Shown here: in pieces, positions 1-9,667 of the stretch
Layout: every line of letters begins with the position of its first letter
Numbering within the stretch: the first letter of the stretch is position 1
Assembly: GCF_015182285.1 (NCBI RefSeq)
Contig: NZ_PRDM01000004.1
Coordinates: 434,001 to 498,000, forward strand
DNA length: 64,000 nt
Direction of reading: 5' to 3'
From: Flavobacterium hungaricum
GTDB taxonomy: Bacteria; Bacteroidota; Bacteroidia; Flavobacteriales; Flavobacteriaceae
The notes under the pieces: model-generated
Told to the model about the DNA's origin: nothing
Databases searched by the model: none
What the model saw: only the letters and a program-made list of their open reading frames with translations
Program-made: the position numbers and the translations under genes

Positions 1-2
1 TA

Positions 3-1316
3 GAAAAAGAACTGACAGCAACACCAATAAAAAGCACGTTTGCAGTTTCGGGAATAGAAAAAGCAAAAGGATACATTCTGGCAAATGGAGCAAAAGTTGT
101 AGTATTGCCAACGACTTATTCACAAGATCAGATTTTGTTTTCGGCATTTAGCAAAGGCGGAAAATCTTTGGTAAAAACAGCAGATTTATACAATGCAGAA
201 ATTGCAACGTCCTTAACAAGATCTTCTGGAATTGGAAATTTTGATATTACCGCTTTACGCGAAAAACTATCCGGAAAAGTAGCGCAGGCAGCACCTTATA
301 TTGGAGAAAATACAGAAGGTTTTGATGGAAGTTCGAATCATCAGGATTTTGAAACCTTACTTCAATTGACGTATTTATATTTTGAAAAACCACGTTTTGA
401 TCCGAACATTTTTGCGCTTCTGAAAAACAATTATCAGGAAAAATTAAACACCCTTAAAAAAGACAACGGAAGAGCTTTTGCCGATACTGTAGCTTTGGCC
501 AACTCAAACCATAATGCGCGAACTTTTATTTTTGATGAAAAATTTGTTGAAAACATCAATTTTGAAAAAGCACAAAGCATTTATAAAAACAGGATTCGCA
601 ATGCAGCCGATTTTACTTTTGTTTTTGTTGGAAATATTACAGACGATCAAATTGGTTTAATTCAAAAATACATCGGAAACATTGCTTCTGATGAAAAAGA
701 AAAAGAAACTTTTGTAAACCATAATATCGAACCTAAAAAAGGAAAAACAACCGTTCATTTTAACCGTTCGATGGAAATTCCGAAAACAACGGCTTACGTA
801 AATTTAACCGGAGCTATTAAATATTCGCAGCAGACGGCTTATGAAATGTACATAATCGGCGAATTACTTTCAAAGCGATTTTTGCAGACCATACGCGAAG
901 AAGAAGGCGGCAGTTATGGCGTTCAGGTAAAAGGAAGTCTTCAAAAATTTCCTGTCGCAAGTTTCGATCTGGCTTTAAATTTTGACTGTAATCCAGAAAA
1001 ACGAGATAAACTGATGGAAATTGTCTGGAAAGAATTGAATCAATTAAAAAACAATCCGCCAAATGCCAGCGATTTAGAAGATATTAAAAAAGCCATGCTC
1101 AAACAACGTGAAGAATCTAAGATTACGAACAGCTTTTGGAGCGGCATTTTATCGGCAGTTTATTTGTATGAGAATCAATATCTGAATGAGAAAGATTATG
1201 CAAAAATCATTAATTCTATTAATGCAAAATCAATTCAGAAACTTGGTGCATACCTCATCAATAATTCGAATAGTGTTGAAGTACTTATGAATCCTGGTCC
1301 CCAAACAGGCAAATAA
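3..1316 (+). CDS. M16 family zinc metallopeptidase, C-terminal half (partial, 5' end outside window)
   Basis: The reading frame is open to the left edge of the window, so this is the last ~437 residues of a longer protein; the TTG at 105 is internal. The visible part matches the second, non-catalytic half of pitrilysin/PqqL-like peptidases. It shows the LANGAKVVVLPT strand typical of a repeated M16 unit, a VFVGNI motif and a REEEGGSYGV motif that in the family helps bind substrate. The zinc site (HxxEH) would lie upstream and cannot be checked. Such Bacteroidota proteins are usually periplasmic and degrade peptides. A hairpin terminator follows at 1360. Family confidence is high, precise role unknown. 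Confidence 0.85.
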   Translation, partial: EKELTATPIKSTFAVSGIEKAKGYILANGAKVVVLPTTYSQDQILFSAFSKGGKSLVKTADLYNAEIATSLTRSSGIGNFDITALREKLSGKVAQAAPYIGENTEGFDGSSNHQDFETLLQLTYLYFEKPRFDPNIFALLKNNYQEKLNTLKKDNGRAFADTVALANSNHNARTFIFDEKFVENINFEKAQSIYKNRIRNAADFTFVFVGNITDDQIGLIQKYIGNIASDEKEKETFVNHNIEPKKGKTTVHFNRSMEIPKTTAYVNLTGAIKYSQQTAYEMYIIGELLSKRFLQTIREEEGGSYGVQVKGSLQKFPVASFDLALNFDCNPEKRDKLMEIVWKELNQLKNNPPNASDLEDIKKAMLKQREESKITNSFWSGILSAVYLYENQYLNEKDYAKIINSINAKSIQKLGAYLINNSNSVEVLMNPGPQTGK

Positions 1317-1359
1317 GAGCTTAGCAGTATATTTTTATTTTTTATTTTAATTAGTCCTC

Positions 1360-1386
1360 AAAAGGTTGTCTGCCAGACAGCCTTTT
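1360..1386 (+). terminator. Hairpin terminator after M16 peptidase
   Basis: AAAAGGTTGTCT and AGACAGCCTTTT form a 12-bp stem with one G-U pair around a GCC loop, 43 bases after the M16 stop codon. The 3' arm ends in a short T run. Confidence 0.6.
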
Positions 1387-1491
1387 CTGGGCTAAGCACA
1401 TAAGGAAAAATAGTATTGCAAACCCTTTGGATGTACTTTAAAATGTTTTTTTTAGACACATATTCCCAATAACCATTGGCATTAAAACAAA

Positions 1492-1520
1492 AACAGCTGC
1501 AAAACAAATTTGCAGCTGTT
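1492..1520 (-). terminator. Hairpin terminator, mainly for the minus-strand glycosyltransferase
   Basis: AACAGCTGCAAA and TTTGCAGCTGTT are perfect inverted repeats separated by five bases. Read on the minus strand the stem is followed by TTTTTGTTTT, so it probably ends the glycosyltransferase transcript. The T run on the plus strand is weaker. Confidence 0.65.
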
Positions 1521-1591
1521 CTTCTTAAAAAAAGAAAGATATTCTCTTGGGGAGGAATCTATTTTTAATTAAAATATTCCTTTTTATATTT

Positions 1592-3040
1592 TTACAAACC
1601 TCTTGTTAACCAGCCTCTTTTGTTGGCTGTAATGATTGCATAAGGCGCAATCCAGAATAAACTAAAGGTATAGAATATACTATAAGTATACGCCCAGAAC
1701 GATTCGGCTATATCATATCTCTTAGCATAAAACACCATTGAGAAAGTAGACATAATTAAAATTCCTAGAAATGTCGAACTTAAAAACAATACTGGATGTA
1801 CGGCAACAAAATAGATCAGGAATGCTAAAAATGGATACGTCATTACAATTTTGAAGAATTGGTTCAAGAACAACATTCTAGCTCCAAACTTAGATTCTTT
1901 TCTAAAATTTTTGAAAACAAATTTTCCCATTGCCAGATTTTCACGAACATTACTTCTGCTCCATCTGATGAACATTTTGTACAGACCGTTATAGTTTTCT
2001 GGTACGTTGGTTAATACAACCGCATTTTTTTGAAACAATACATGCAAACCTTGTTTTAAGATCATGTTGGTCATGGCACGGTCTTCTCCAATATCAGACG
2101 GCTGTCCCATAAACGTTTGGTTGATCCATTCTGGAAGACATTCTAAAACAGCATCTTTTCTGTAAGCTGCCAATGCTCCTGGTGTACATAATACAGATCC
2201 CAACATACTTTCTGCAGAACGCTGAAACTCAAAACTCATCACAAAACTTACGTTCAGCATTTTTGGTAAAATGGCTTTTTTATTGTTTAAAACCTGAACG
2301 TTTCCTGCTACAGCGCCGCATTTGTCATTTACTGCAAACGGACTTACTAAGTTTCTTAAAGTATCTTTTTTTACAATAGAATCACTGTCTACTGTTACAA
2401 AGATATCTCCAGTTCCTAAATTAAATCCACGGTACAAAGCGTGACGTTTTCCTTGGTTTTTTGGCTGCTGAAAAATCTCTAAACGATCTCCCAGCTTTGC
2501 TTTTGCTTCCTGCATCCAATACCAAGTATCATCTTTACTTCCGTCATCAACTCCTAAAATCTGCATTTTATGAGCTGGATAATCGCTTTCTGCAAGACTT
2601 AATAAAGTATTCCAAACCAACTTTCCTTCATTGTAGGCCGGTACAATAATCGTAACCGTCGGAAGTAATTCATCAGAAACTGATGGGATTGGTTTGTATC
2701 TTAAGTACAAGTAAGAACTGTATAAAAATACTCCTGCTTGGTAAAAGAATAATATTGTGGCAATAATCAAGAAAGGAAATCCTAAAGTTGATTCTATTCT
2801 TTCTAATTGAAATTGCTCAAAATCATCCTGTAATAAAAAAACAGAATAACTGCCTATGAGCATTAAGGCAAAGGTTCCTATTAAAACCGCTAACCCAAAA
2901 GGGCTTTTTGGTCGTTCAACATTTACTTTGGCTGCTTTTTGCTGCGTTCCGAAAAAAGAACTGTTTAAAGAATTATCAGCAATAACCGCCGCGTTACTTG
3001 CTGCATAAAATTGTTTTGAGGTGATTGTTTCGCTTTCCAT
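1592..3040 (-). CDS. Membrane glycosyltransferase family 2 (processive, NodC/PgaC/hyaluronan-synthase-like)
   Basis: The 482-residue protein has two N-terminal membrane helices (about residues 48-70 and 88-115), a cytosolic GT-A domain and a cluster of C-terminal helices (about 395-475). Visible catalytic motifs are VPAYNEG, VDDGSKDDT, the DSD metal-binding triad, IGEDRAMT (catalytic base region) and RWSRS, which stands in for the QxxRW motif of processive synthases. These enzymes polymerise and export a beta-linked polysaccharide from a nucleotide sugar, often N-acetylglucosamine; the sugar cannot be read from the sequence. The start has an unusually good Shine-Dalgarno (AAGGAGAA) for this phylum. 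No other polysaccharide genes adjoin it. Confidence 0.85.
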   Translation of the reverse strand: MESETITSKQFYAASNAAVIADNSLNSSFFGTQQKAAKVNVERPKSPFGLAVLIGTFALMLIGSYSVFLLQDDFEQFQLERIESTLGFPFLIIATILFFYQAGVFLYSSYLYLRYKPIPSVSDELLPTVTIIVPAYNEGKLVWNTLLSLAESDYPAHKMQILGVDDGSKDDTWYWMQEAKAKLGDRLEIFQQPKNQGKRHALYRGFNLGTGDIFVTVDSDSIVKKDTLRNLVSPFAVNDKCGAVAGNVQVLNNKKAILPKMLNVSFVMSFEFQRSAESMLGSVLCTPGALAAYRKDAVLECLPEWINQTFMGQPSDIGEDRAMTNMILKQGLHVLFQKNAVVLTNVPENYNGLYKMFIRWSRSNVRENLAMGKFVFKNFRKESKFGARMLFLNQFFKIVMTYPFLAFLIYFVAVHPVLFLSSTFLGILIMSTFSMVFYAKRYDIAESFWAYTYSIFYTFSLFWIAPYAIITANKRGWLTRGL

Positions 3041-3568
3041 GCTATTCTCCTTATTTGATTTCTTGTTATGGGCTTTTAGTAAAATCTTTTCTTTCCGATT
3101 TATTTGCTGCTTTCTAAAAACAGAAATAAAAAAACGAACACATTCAAGATTTAGACATTAACCCAATTTACAAGCGTCGTGCCAACATGGTTCTAGACTA
3201 TTGTAGAGGCATTTAGCGAATATTGCATTTTTAAAAGTGTATATTTTTTTTACACTTTGATATACAAGTATACAATAAACAGTAAATTTTGATGGTGAAA
3301 AATGGCTGGATTTAAAAGAGATTTTGACGGTTTAAAGCGCTGCATCAAAAAAAAATCCGATAAAATTAAAAATATCAGAACGATATTTAAGTTCTAATTA
3401 AAACGTTTAATTTCAATTAAAATTGCAGCAGTATTTAATCTTTTTTATTCATTTATAAAAAAAACATGCCGAATAAAAAAACATTCTTCATAAAAAGGCT
3501 CTTTATGACTTAAAAAATGTTAAATTTATCGAAAGTTTTTTAACAATTAAATTTTAGGGGATTAAAGA
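3041..3568. other. Divergent intergenic region, 528 bp
   Basis: Very AT-rich spacer between the glycosyltransferase (minus) and the response regulator (plus); it must hold both promoters. A short palindrome TATACAAGTATA lies near 3262. I see no convincing small gene or RNA here. Confidence 0.5.
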
Positions 3569-4015
3569 ATGAATACAGAGTACAATCTTTTACTCGCAGA
3601 TGATGACGATGATGACTGCGATTTCTTTAAGGAAGCTCTCGATGAAATACCTGTAACCACAAGCCTGTCAATGGTTCATGATGGTGTACAGTTAATGGAC
3701 TATTTACAAAATAATGTTTTAAAAAACCTGCCAGATGTTGTTTTTCTGGATTTAAACATGCCGCGTAAAAATGGTTTGGAATGTCTGTCTGAGATCAAAG
3801 CAAACCATAAGCTGCAAAATCTTCCGGTAATTATTTTCTCGACCTCACTAGACAGCGAAATAGTAGATAACCTATACAAAAAAGGAGCTTCTTATTATAT
3901 TCGAAAACCGGGCGATTTTTCTAAACTAAAAAAAGTAATCGAAAAAGCATTGACTATAGCTTCAGAGAATCATTTTAAGCAGCCCGAAAGAGCTAATTTT
4001 ATATTGCAACCCTAA
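3569..4015 (+). CDS. Single-domain response regulator (Rcp1-like receiver)
   Basis: The 148-residue protein is a receiver domain with no output domain. An acidic run of six Asp at residues 11-16 provides the metal site, the predicted phosphoacceptor is Asp61 in FLDLNMP, and the conserved Thr/Ser and Lys occur in IIFSTS and YIRKPGDF. This layout is typical of Rcp1-type regulators that work with multi-PAS or phytochrome-like kinases. The kinase gene begins 12 bases after the stop, so the two are almost certainly cotranscribed and are probably partners (inference). The receiver may pass phosphate to another protein, since it cannot bind DNA itself. Confidence 0.9.
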   Translation: MNTEYNLLLADDDDDDCDFFKEALDEIPVTTSLSMVHDGVQLMDYLQNNVLKNLPDVVFLDLNMPRKNGLECLSEIKANHKLQNLPVIIFSTSLDSEIVDNLYKKGASYYIRKPGDFSKLKKVIEKALTIASENHFKQPERANFILQP

Positions 4016-4027
4016 ACTTGTTTTTGA

Positions 4028-7000
4028 ATGAACCGCAAAAAAAAGGAACATTATTTTCTATCCGAAGGGGGCGAAATGAGCAGTATAATGCTTTCTACAG
4101 ATTGGAGTAAAACACCTTTGGGCAATCCTGAAAAGTGGCCTCAGAGTTTAAAAACAATGACGGCAATGATGCTCAGCAATCCGTTTGCGATGTATATTGC
4201 CTGGGGAAACAGTTATACACAATTGTATAATGATGCTTTTCGCCCAATATTGGGAGCTTCTAAACATCCCGAAGCTTTGGGCAAAAGTTCGCAGCACACT
4301 TTCTCTGAAATCTGGGATACGATTGGCCCTATGTTTGCCGATGTCATGCAGGGGAAAGCAGTTACTTTTCCTGAATTTAAAGTACCCCTTCACCGAAACG
4401 GTTACTTAGAAGACTGTTATTTTGATTTTTCATACAGCCCTATAAAAATAGAAGACGGAAAAATCGGCGGTATTTTGGTTACCGTAGTAGAAACTACTGA
4501 AAATAAAATGGTTGCCGATGCCTTACAGGAAAGTAATGCAAGATTTGTGAACAATATCATGCAGGCTCCTGTAGCGATGTGCATTTTTAGAGGCGAAAAT
4601 CATGTTGTGGAACTTGCTAACGAACAAATGATTGCTCTCTGGGGCACCAATGACAAAACAATTATTAACCAGCCTATTTTTAAAGCTTTACCCGAGCTCA
4701 AAAAACAAGGTCTGGAAGAAATACTGCACAGCGTTTATACAACGGGCAAAAAAATCACGGCCAACGAAAACTTTGTTCAATTAAACCGAAACGGCCAGAT
4801 TGAAAATACCTATATCAATTTTGCATACGAAGCCTTAACAGAAACCGACGGAACTATTTCGGGCGTTGCTGCAATCGCTACCGAAGTGACTGCACAGGTT
4901 TTGGCACGATCCAAAGTCGAAGAAAGCGAGCAAAAAATACGACAGCTGGTAGAAAACGCACCTTTTCCGATTGCGGTTTATGTCGGGAAAGAACTTCGTA
5001 TTGAACTAGCGAACGAATCTATCATAAAAGTCTGGGGAAAAGGCCCTGATGTAATTGGCAGATTATACAAAGAAATTCTCCCAGAGCTGCACAATCAGTC
5101 CGTTTTTGAGCAGCTGGCGGCAGTACTAGAAACTGGAGAGTCTTTTCATACCCAAAACACGCGTCTGGATTTGATGATGAATAGTGTGATGGAGACTTTT
5201 TATTTTAACTACAGTTTTACACCGCTTTATGATACCAATGGAAAAATTTACGGGGTAATGAATACTGCAGTTGATGTGACAGAAGTAAACTTGGCCAAGA
5301 AAAAAATTGAAGAAAGCGACAAACGTTTCCGCAACACTGTAAAGCAGGCGCCTGTCGGGATTACCATTCTTCGCGGTCCTGAATATGTGGTCGAAATGGC
5401 CAATGAAGCTTATCTTAAACTTATTGATCGTGAGGAAAAATCTTTTGTCGGCAGATCACTATACGATTCGCTTCCTGAAGTAAAAGAAACCGTAAGCAGT
5501 CTTTTGGACGGTGTTTTAAAAACAGGGATTCCTTTTCATGGTTACGAAGTTCCTGTTCCTCTTAATCGTTACGGGAAACAAGAAATATCCTATTTTGATT
5601 TTCTTTATAATCCGCTGAAAGAAGAAGACGGCAGTATTTCTGGTATCTTAGTAACGGTAACAGAAGTCAGCGAAAAAGTAGAAGCAAGAAAAAAAATTGA
5701 AATTAACGAGGACCGTCTTAAAATCGTGGTTGAGGCCAGCGAGCTTGGAACTTGGGAATTAAATGTAAAAACCAGAAAACCTACTTACTCCAAAAGATAC
5801 CTCGAAATTATAGGCGGTTATACAGAAGATACTTCACTGACACATGAAGAATTATTATCGCACCTTCATCCCGATGACATCCATGTTCGAAATAAAGGTT
5901 TTAAAGAAGCCTTAACTTCGGGTTTTCTAAATTATGAAGTTCGGGTAATCTGGAAAGATCAATCGGTACATTGGATCGAAGGAAAAGGAAAAGTTTTTTA
6001 TGATGAAAACAAACAGCCCGAAAAACTTATTGGAACGATACGAGATATTACAGAAGAAAAACAATATCAGCAGCAAATAGAAGAAAGCGAGAAAAAATGG
6101 CGTAATCTGATTATGCAGTCTCCTGTACCAAAAGCAATTTTGCGCGGTGAAGATTTTGTGATCGAAATGGCCAATTTGGTGCTTTTAAAAAACATCTGGA
6201 AAAAAGAAGAAAAAGAAGTTCAAGGAAAAAAAATATTAGAATTGTTTCCCGAACTCAAAAAACAAAAATATGCCCAATTATTAAAAAAAGTATACGAAAC
6301 AGGTGAAGTGTATTCTGAATCGGAGTCGCTGCTTTTTATTGATGATGAAAACGGCGGTGCTGAATTTTATGTAGATTTTGAGTATGCACCCGTCCGCGAA
6401 AGCGATAATACTATTTCTGGAATAAAAATTACGCTTATCGATGTAACCGAAAAAGTGGTAACGCGCAAAAAAATCGAAGAAAGCGAAATGAGATTCCGCT
6501 CACTCACAGAAAGTATTCCACAATTAATCTGGGAAACCGATGCTGAAGGAAATGCTTTGTTTGCCTCTGGAAAATGGCTCGAATTTACCGGCATACAACC
6601 TGGAACGGAGGAGTCTTGGAAATCTATTGTGCATCCTGACGATTTTGAGGAAAGTCTGAAAACGTGGGAATATGCTTTGAAGACAGGAGAAATTTACCGA
6701 TCTGATGTTAGAATGCGCCGCAAAGACGGAGTTTACAGATGGCATGCCGTGATTGGCGAACCTGTTTTTGACCTTGATAATACTATTATCAAATGGGTTG
6801 GAGCTTTTACCGATATTCATACCGAAAAAGCTTTTTCTCAGGAGTTAGAACAGCAGGTTACGGCAAGAACCCGAGAATTAATCCAGATTAACGAATCGCT
6901 TACCAAAAGTGAAGAACGCTACCATTTAATGGTCGAAGAAGTTCAGGAATATTCGATTCTATATCTTAATTCTGAAGGTATTATAGAAAACTGGAATGTT

Positions 7001-8047
7001 GGTGCCGAAAAAATTAAAGGATACAAAGCCGAAGAGATAGTAGGCAAATATTTTGCTGTTTTTTATACAAAAGAAGATCAGAAAAACCATCTTCCGGAAA
7101 AACTTTTGCAGCTTGCCAGAGAAAAAGGAAAAGTGGTACATGAAGGCTGGCGCTCCCGTAAAAACGGAAGTTTATTCTGGGCGAGTGTGGTAATTACGGC
7201 TATTCATAATAAGCAAAATAATGTTATTGGTTTTTCTAAAGTAACCCACGATTTGACCGAAAGAAAAAAAGCCGATGATAAACTAAAACAAAATGCGCTG
7301 GAGCTGGAGCAAAAAAACATTGAGCTGGAAGAAATGAACAAAGAACTTCAGTCTTTCGCATATATTTCGAGCCACGATTTGCAGGAACCGCTTAGAAAAA
7401 TTCAGACTTTTGCTTCGCAGATTATGGAAAAAGAGCTGGAAAATTTATCCGAAAATGGTAAAGATAAATTTAAAAGAATGCAGAATGCGGCACAGCGCAT
7501 GCAGACTTTGATCAATGATTTGCTTTCGTATTCCAGAACCAATATTCAGGAACGCGTTTTTGAGAAAACCGATCTTTCTAAAATTATTGACGAAGTAAAA
7601 GAGGATCTCAAAGAAGAAATCGAACAAAAAGGCACTCTTATAGAAGTCGGCCCAATGCCGGAAGTTGACATTATTACTTTTCAATTCAGACAGCTTTTAT
7701 ACAATTTGATCAGCAATTCATTGAAGTTTTCGAACCCCGAAACACAGGGAGTTATTCAAATTAAGAGTAAAATTGCTTCAGGAAAAGATTTTGAAAACGA
7801 GCTTTTAAAACCCGATCAGAACTATTGCCTCATTCAGGTTTCCGATAACGGAATTGGTTTTGATTCGCAATACAACAAAAAAATATTTGAAGTTTTTCAA
7901 CGTCTTTACGGACGAGATCAGTATAAAGGAACAGGAATCGGACTGGCCATCGTAAAGAAAATTGTAGAAAACCATAACGGATTTATTTCAGCATCTGGAG
8001 TTCAGAACAGAGGAGCTTCGTTTGACATCTATATTCCGACAGCTTAA
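4028..8047 (+). CDS. Soluble multi-PAS sensor histidine kinase, 1339 residues
   Basis: About eight PAS/PAC units of ~130 residues follow one another from residue ~20 to ~1085, several ending in a PAC-like 'I.GI.VTV.EVTE' segment and linked by similar KKIEESE helices. The C-terminal kinase core has a HisKA domain with the phosphorylatable His at about residue 1116 (SSHDLQEPLRK), then a HATPase with N box NLISNSLKFS, G1 box DNGIGFD and G2 box GTGIGLAIVKKI. No signal peptide or membrane helix is visible, so it senses a cytoplasmic cue. Repeated PAS modules look internally duplicated. The ligand, perhaps redox, light or a small molecule, cannot be assigned. It lies just downstream of its likely receiver partner. 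Confidence 0.93.
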   Translation: MNRKKKEHYFLSEGGEMSSIMLSTDWSKTPLGNPEKWPQSLKTMTAMMLSNPFAMYIAWGNSYTQLYNDAFRPILGASKHPEALGKSSQHTFSEIWDTIGPMFADVMQGKAVTFPEFKVPLHRNGYLEDCYFDFSYSPIKIEDGKIGGILVTVVETTENKMVADALQESNARFVNNIMQAPVAMCIFRGENHVVELANEQMIALWGTNDKTIINQPIFKALPELKKQGLEEILHSVYTTGKKITANENFVQLNRNGQIENTYINFAYEALTETDGTISGVAAIATEVTAQVLARSKVEESEQKIRQLVENAPFPIAVYVGKELRIELANESIIKVWGKGPDVIGRLYKEILPELHNQSVFEQLAAVLETGESFHTQNTRLDLMMNSVMETFYFNYSFTPLYDTNGKIYGVMNTAVDVTEVNLAKKKIEESDKRFRNTVKQAPVGITILRGPEYVVEMANEAYLKLIDREEKSFVGRSLYDSLPEVKETVSSLLDGVLKTGIPFHGYEVPVPLNRYGKQEISYFDFLYNPLKEEDGSISGILVTVTEVSEKVEARKKIEINEDRLKIVVEASELGTWELNVKTRKPTYSKRYLEIIGGYTEDTSLTHEELLSHLHPDDIHVRNKGFKEALTSGFLNYEVRVIWKDQSVHWIEGKGKVFYDENKQPEKLIGTIRDITEEKQYQQQIEESEKKWRNLIMQSPVPKAILRGEDFVIEMANLVLLKNIWKKEEKEVQGKKILELFPELKKQKYAQLLKKVYETGEVYSESESLLFIDDENGGAEFYVDFEYAPVRESDNTISGIKITLIDVTEKVVTRKKIEESEMRFRSLTESIPQLIWETDAEGNALFASGKWLEFTGIQPGTEESWKSIVHPDDFEESLKTWEYALKTGEIYRSDVRMRRKDGVYRWHAVIGEPVFDLDNTIIKWVGAFTDIHTEKAFSQELEQQVTARTRELIQINESLTKSEERYHLMVEEVQEYSILYLNSEGIIENWNVGAEKIKGYKAEEIVGKYFAVFYTKEDQKNHLPEKLLQLAREKGKVVHEGWRSRKNGSLFWASVVITAIHNKQNNVIGFSKVTHDLTERKKADDKLKQNALELEQKNIELEEMNKELQSFAYISSHDLQEPLRKIQTFASQIMEKELENLSENGKDKFKRMQNAAQRMQTLINDLLSYSRTNIQERVFEKTDLSKIIDEVKEDLKEEIEQKGTLIEVGPMPEVDIITFQFRQLLYNLISNSLKFSNPETQGVIQIKSKIASGKDFENELLKPDQNYCLIQVSDNGIGFDSQYNKKIFEVFQRLYGRDQYKGTGIGLAIVKKIVENHNGFISASGVQNRGASFDIYIPTA

Positions 8048-8070
8048 CTTAACATATTTTAAACCATATA

Positions 8071-8107
8071 AAAAGGGCAGTAATTAATACAATTACTGCC
8101 CTTTTTT
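8071..8107. terminator. Bidirectional hairpin terminator
   Basis: AAAAGGGCAGTAATT and AATTACTGCCCTTTT are a perfect 15-bp inverted repeat, with A and T runs on either side. It sits between the convergent PAS kinase and the minus-strand lipoprotein and can serve both. Confidence 0.85.
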
Positions 8108-8147
8108 AGTTCAACTTAAAAAAAACAATTTCAATTAAAGCGGTAAA

Positions 8148-8564
8148 TTATCTCGTGTAAACGGTAATAATTCCAGTCGTTTTATCTTTAATTTTCAATT
8201 CTTTATTAGTAAGATTCATAATATCACTTGTAGAACTTAAAGCTCCAATAGTTAATGTTAAATCATTATGAGATCTTACGTAAGTTCCTGTAGTTTCTGT
8301 TAAAGCACAGTTAGAACCGTTGTAATCTCCAATAACTGCAGTATTACTTAATCTTAGCTCTAAATAATCTCTATTACACCCTTCTGCGTTTTGAGGTGCA
8401 TTAACCAACACTTCTTGTCCGTTAATAATTGAACCTGTTTGACTTAGGTTGTATTTCCCTTGTAGTGGGATAATTGTTTCTCCCTCATTATCGTCATTAC
8501 TGCATGATGTTGCAAATACTCCCAAGCTTAAGGCTAATACCAATAATATCTTTCTAGTTTTCAT
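8148..8564 (-). CDS. Small lipoprotein, lipocalin-like
   Basis: The 138-residue protein starts with a lipoprotein signal ending in FATSCSND, so Cys21 or so should be lipidated. The rest is a short beta-rich domain resembling the lipocalin-like proteins common in Flavobacteriia: LQGKYNLSQTG near the start, then repeated strands such as YLELRLS and LTLTIGALSS, and KELKIKDKTTG near the end. Two further Cys (in EGCNRD and SNCALT) could form a disulfide. No catalytic motif is visible. It is transcribed alone, convergent with the PAS kinase and downstream of the cassette-1 unknown protein on the same strand. Function unknown. Confidence 0.75.
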   Translation of the reverse strand: MKTRKILLVLALSLGVFATSCSNDDNEGETIIPLQGKYNLSQTGSIINGQEVLVNAPQNAEGCNRDYLELRLSNTAVIGDYNGSNCALTETTGTYVRSHNDLTLTIGALSSTSDIMNLTNKELKIKDKTTGIITVYTR

Positions 8565-8691
8565 GTTTATATGTGTTAAAAATTTATACTGCTAAATTAA
8601 GAGTATAATCCTACACAAAATTTCATGATTACAATTCGAATTTTACATAAATCGCATATATTTCAAAAAACAAGCCTGTTTTCTAAGGAAT

Positions 8692-9639
8692 TTAGGGCTT
8701 TTTCACATATTTATTGATAATATACTGAGTAACAGGTCTTAATGAATTATTGCTTTCGGGATGCCTGCCGTGTCCGTCAAAAAAATCAATTCCATTAGCT
8801 GTTTTAGCATACCAGATAACTGCATTTCCGTTTTTATCAAAATATTGGGTGGTATCGCAGACCTTGATTTTTTTTAAATTTATTAAACTTTCATCCAAAA
8901 GTTCTACCGGATTTGAAGCAGCAAATCCTTCTACTTTCAAATCACAATCTACAAGTTCATAATGATCTTCTGACCATTGCATACAATGTTTTTGGGGCAA
9001 TGCAAAGTAAATTATACCGCTTACAAACAATAGCGCTGCAAATACTAATGCATATTTCATTTTCTTCGGTAATCGTTTACCTATTATATCTGTTTGCTGT
9101 ACAGATACAATTCCTTGCTGGTTTTCTGTTGTATGATTTGCAGGCTTTGAAGTAAAAAAGTTATTCATTTCTTGTGCACTGTCCAAAACAACTTCCTCAA
9201 CTTCTTTCTTTATTTCTTCTTCTTTTATTTCCTCCTGTTTTACCTCAACCTCTTTTACCTGCTCTTTTATAGCAGTTGTTCCAATCGTTCTAAATTTATT
9301 AAACGGTCTTAGTTCATAATCCACCAAAATTGCCGCCATATCAAGAGCGGCATAATTAGTATCTGCTGTTTTTCCTTTATAAAAAAAACCTATTGGCCTA
9401 AACTTATCTGTTTGGTCAAATACTTTCTTTTTGTTTTCTGGTGAAAATTCACATCCAAAAAAACTAGAAAAAACATTTAAATCATCTTTACTTTTTCCCG
9501 ACATAAAAAGATCCCAGCACAAATCTCGAAGTTTTGCTGGTGATGGTTTATTTAAAAACTCAAAATTCTTTCCATTTCTTTCACTTTCATATTTGTCTCG
9601 AATCGCTTTTTTAAATTTTTCTTGAGTAATGTTCTGCAT
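8692..9639 (-). CDS. Cassette 1 protein of unknown function with membrane anchor
   Basis: The 315-residue protein has three parts. Residues ~1-130 form a conserved domain of unknown function (motifs KLRDLCWDLF, DDLNVF, DKFRPI, FFYKGKT, AAILVDYELRPF) that is clearly shared with the protein at 21010-21642. A Glu/Lys-rich linker follows (~135-160), then a single membrane helix (~195-215) and a ~100-residue C-terminal domain with four Cys, beginning near HCMQWSEDHYELVDCD, likely outside the cytoplasm. It is divergent from the small lipoprotein and kinase genes of the cassette. I do not recognise an enzymatic motif. Since its partner copy lacks the C-terminal domain, the N-terminal domain appears to be the constant part. 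Confidence 0.8.
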   Translation of the reverse strand: MQNITQEKFKKAIRDKYESERNGKNFEFLNKPSPAKLRDLCWDLFMSGKSKDDLNVFSSFFGCEFSPENKKKVFDQTDKFRPIGFFYKGKTADTNYAALDMAAILVDYELRPFNKFRTIGTTAIKEQVKEVEVKQEEIKEEEIKKEVEEVVLDSAQEMNNFFTSKPANHTTENQQGIVSVQQTDIIGKRLPKKMKYALVFAALLFVSGIIYFALPQKHCMQWSEDHYELVDCDLKVEGFAASNPVELLDESLINLKKIKVCDTTQYFDKNGNAVIWYAKTANGIDFFDGHGRHPESNNSLRPVTQYIINKYVKKP

Positions 9640-9667
9640 AATCTAATCGGATTTTTTAGGTTTTTTT

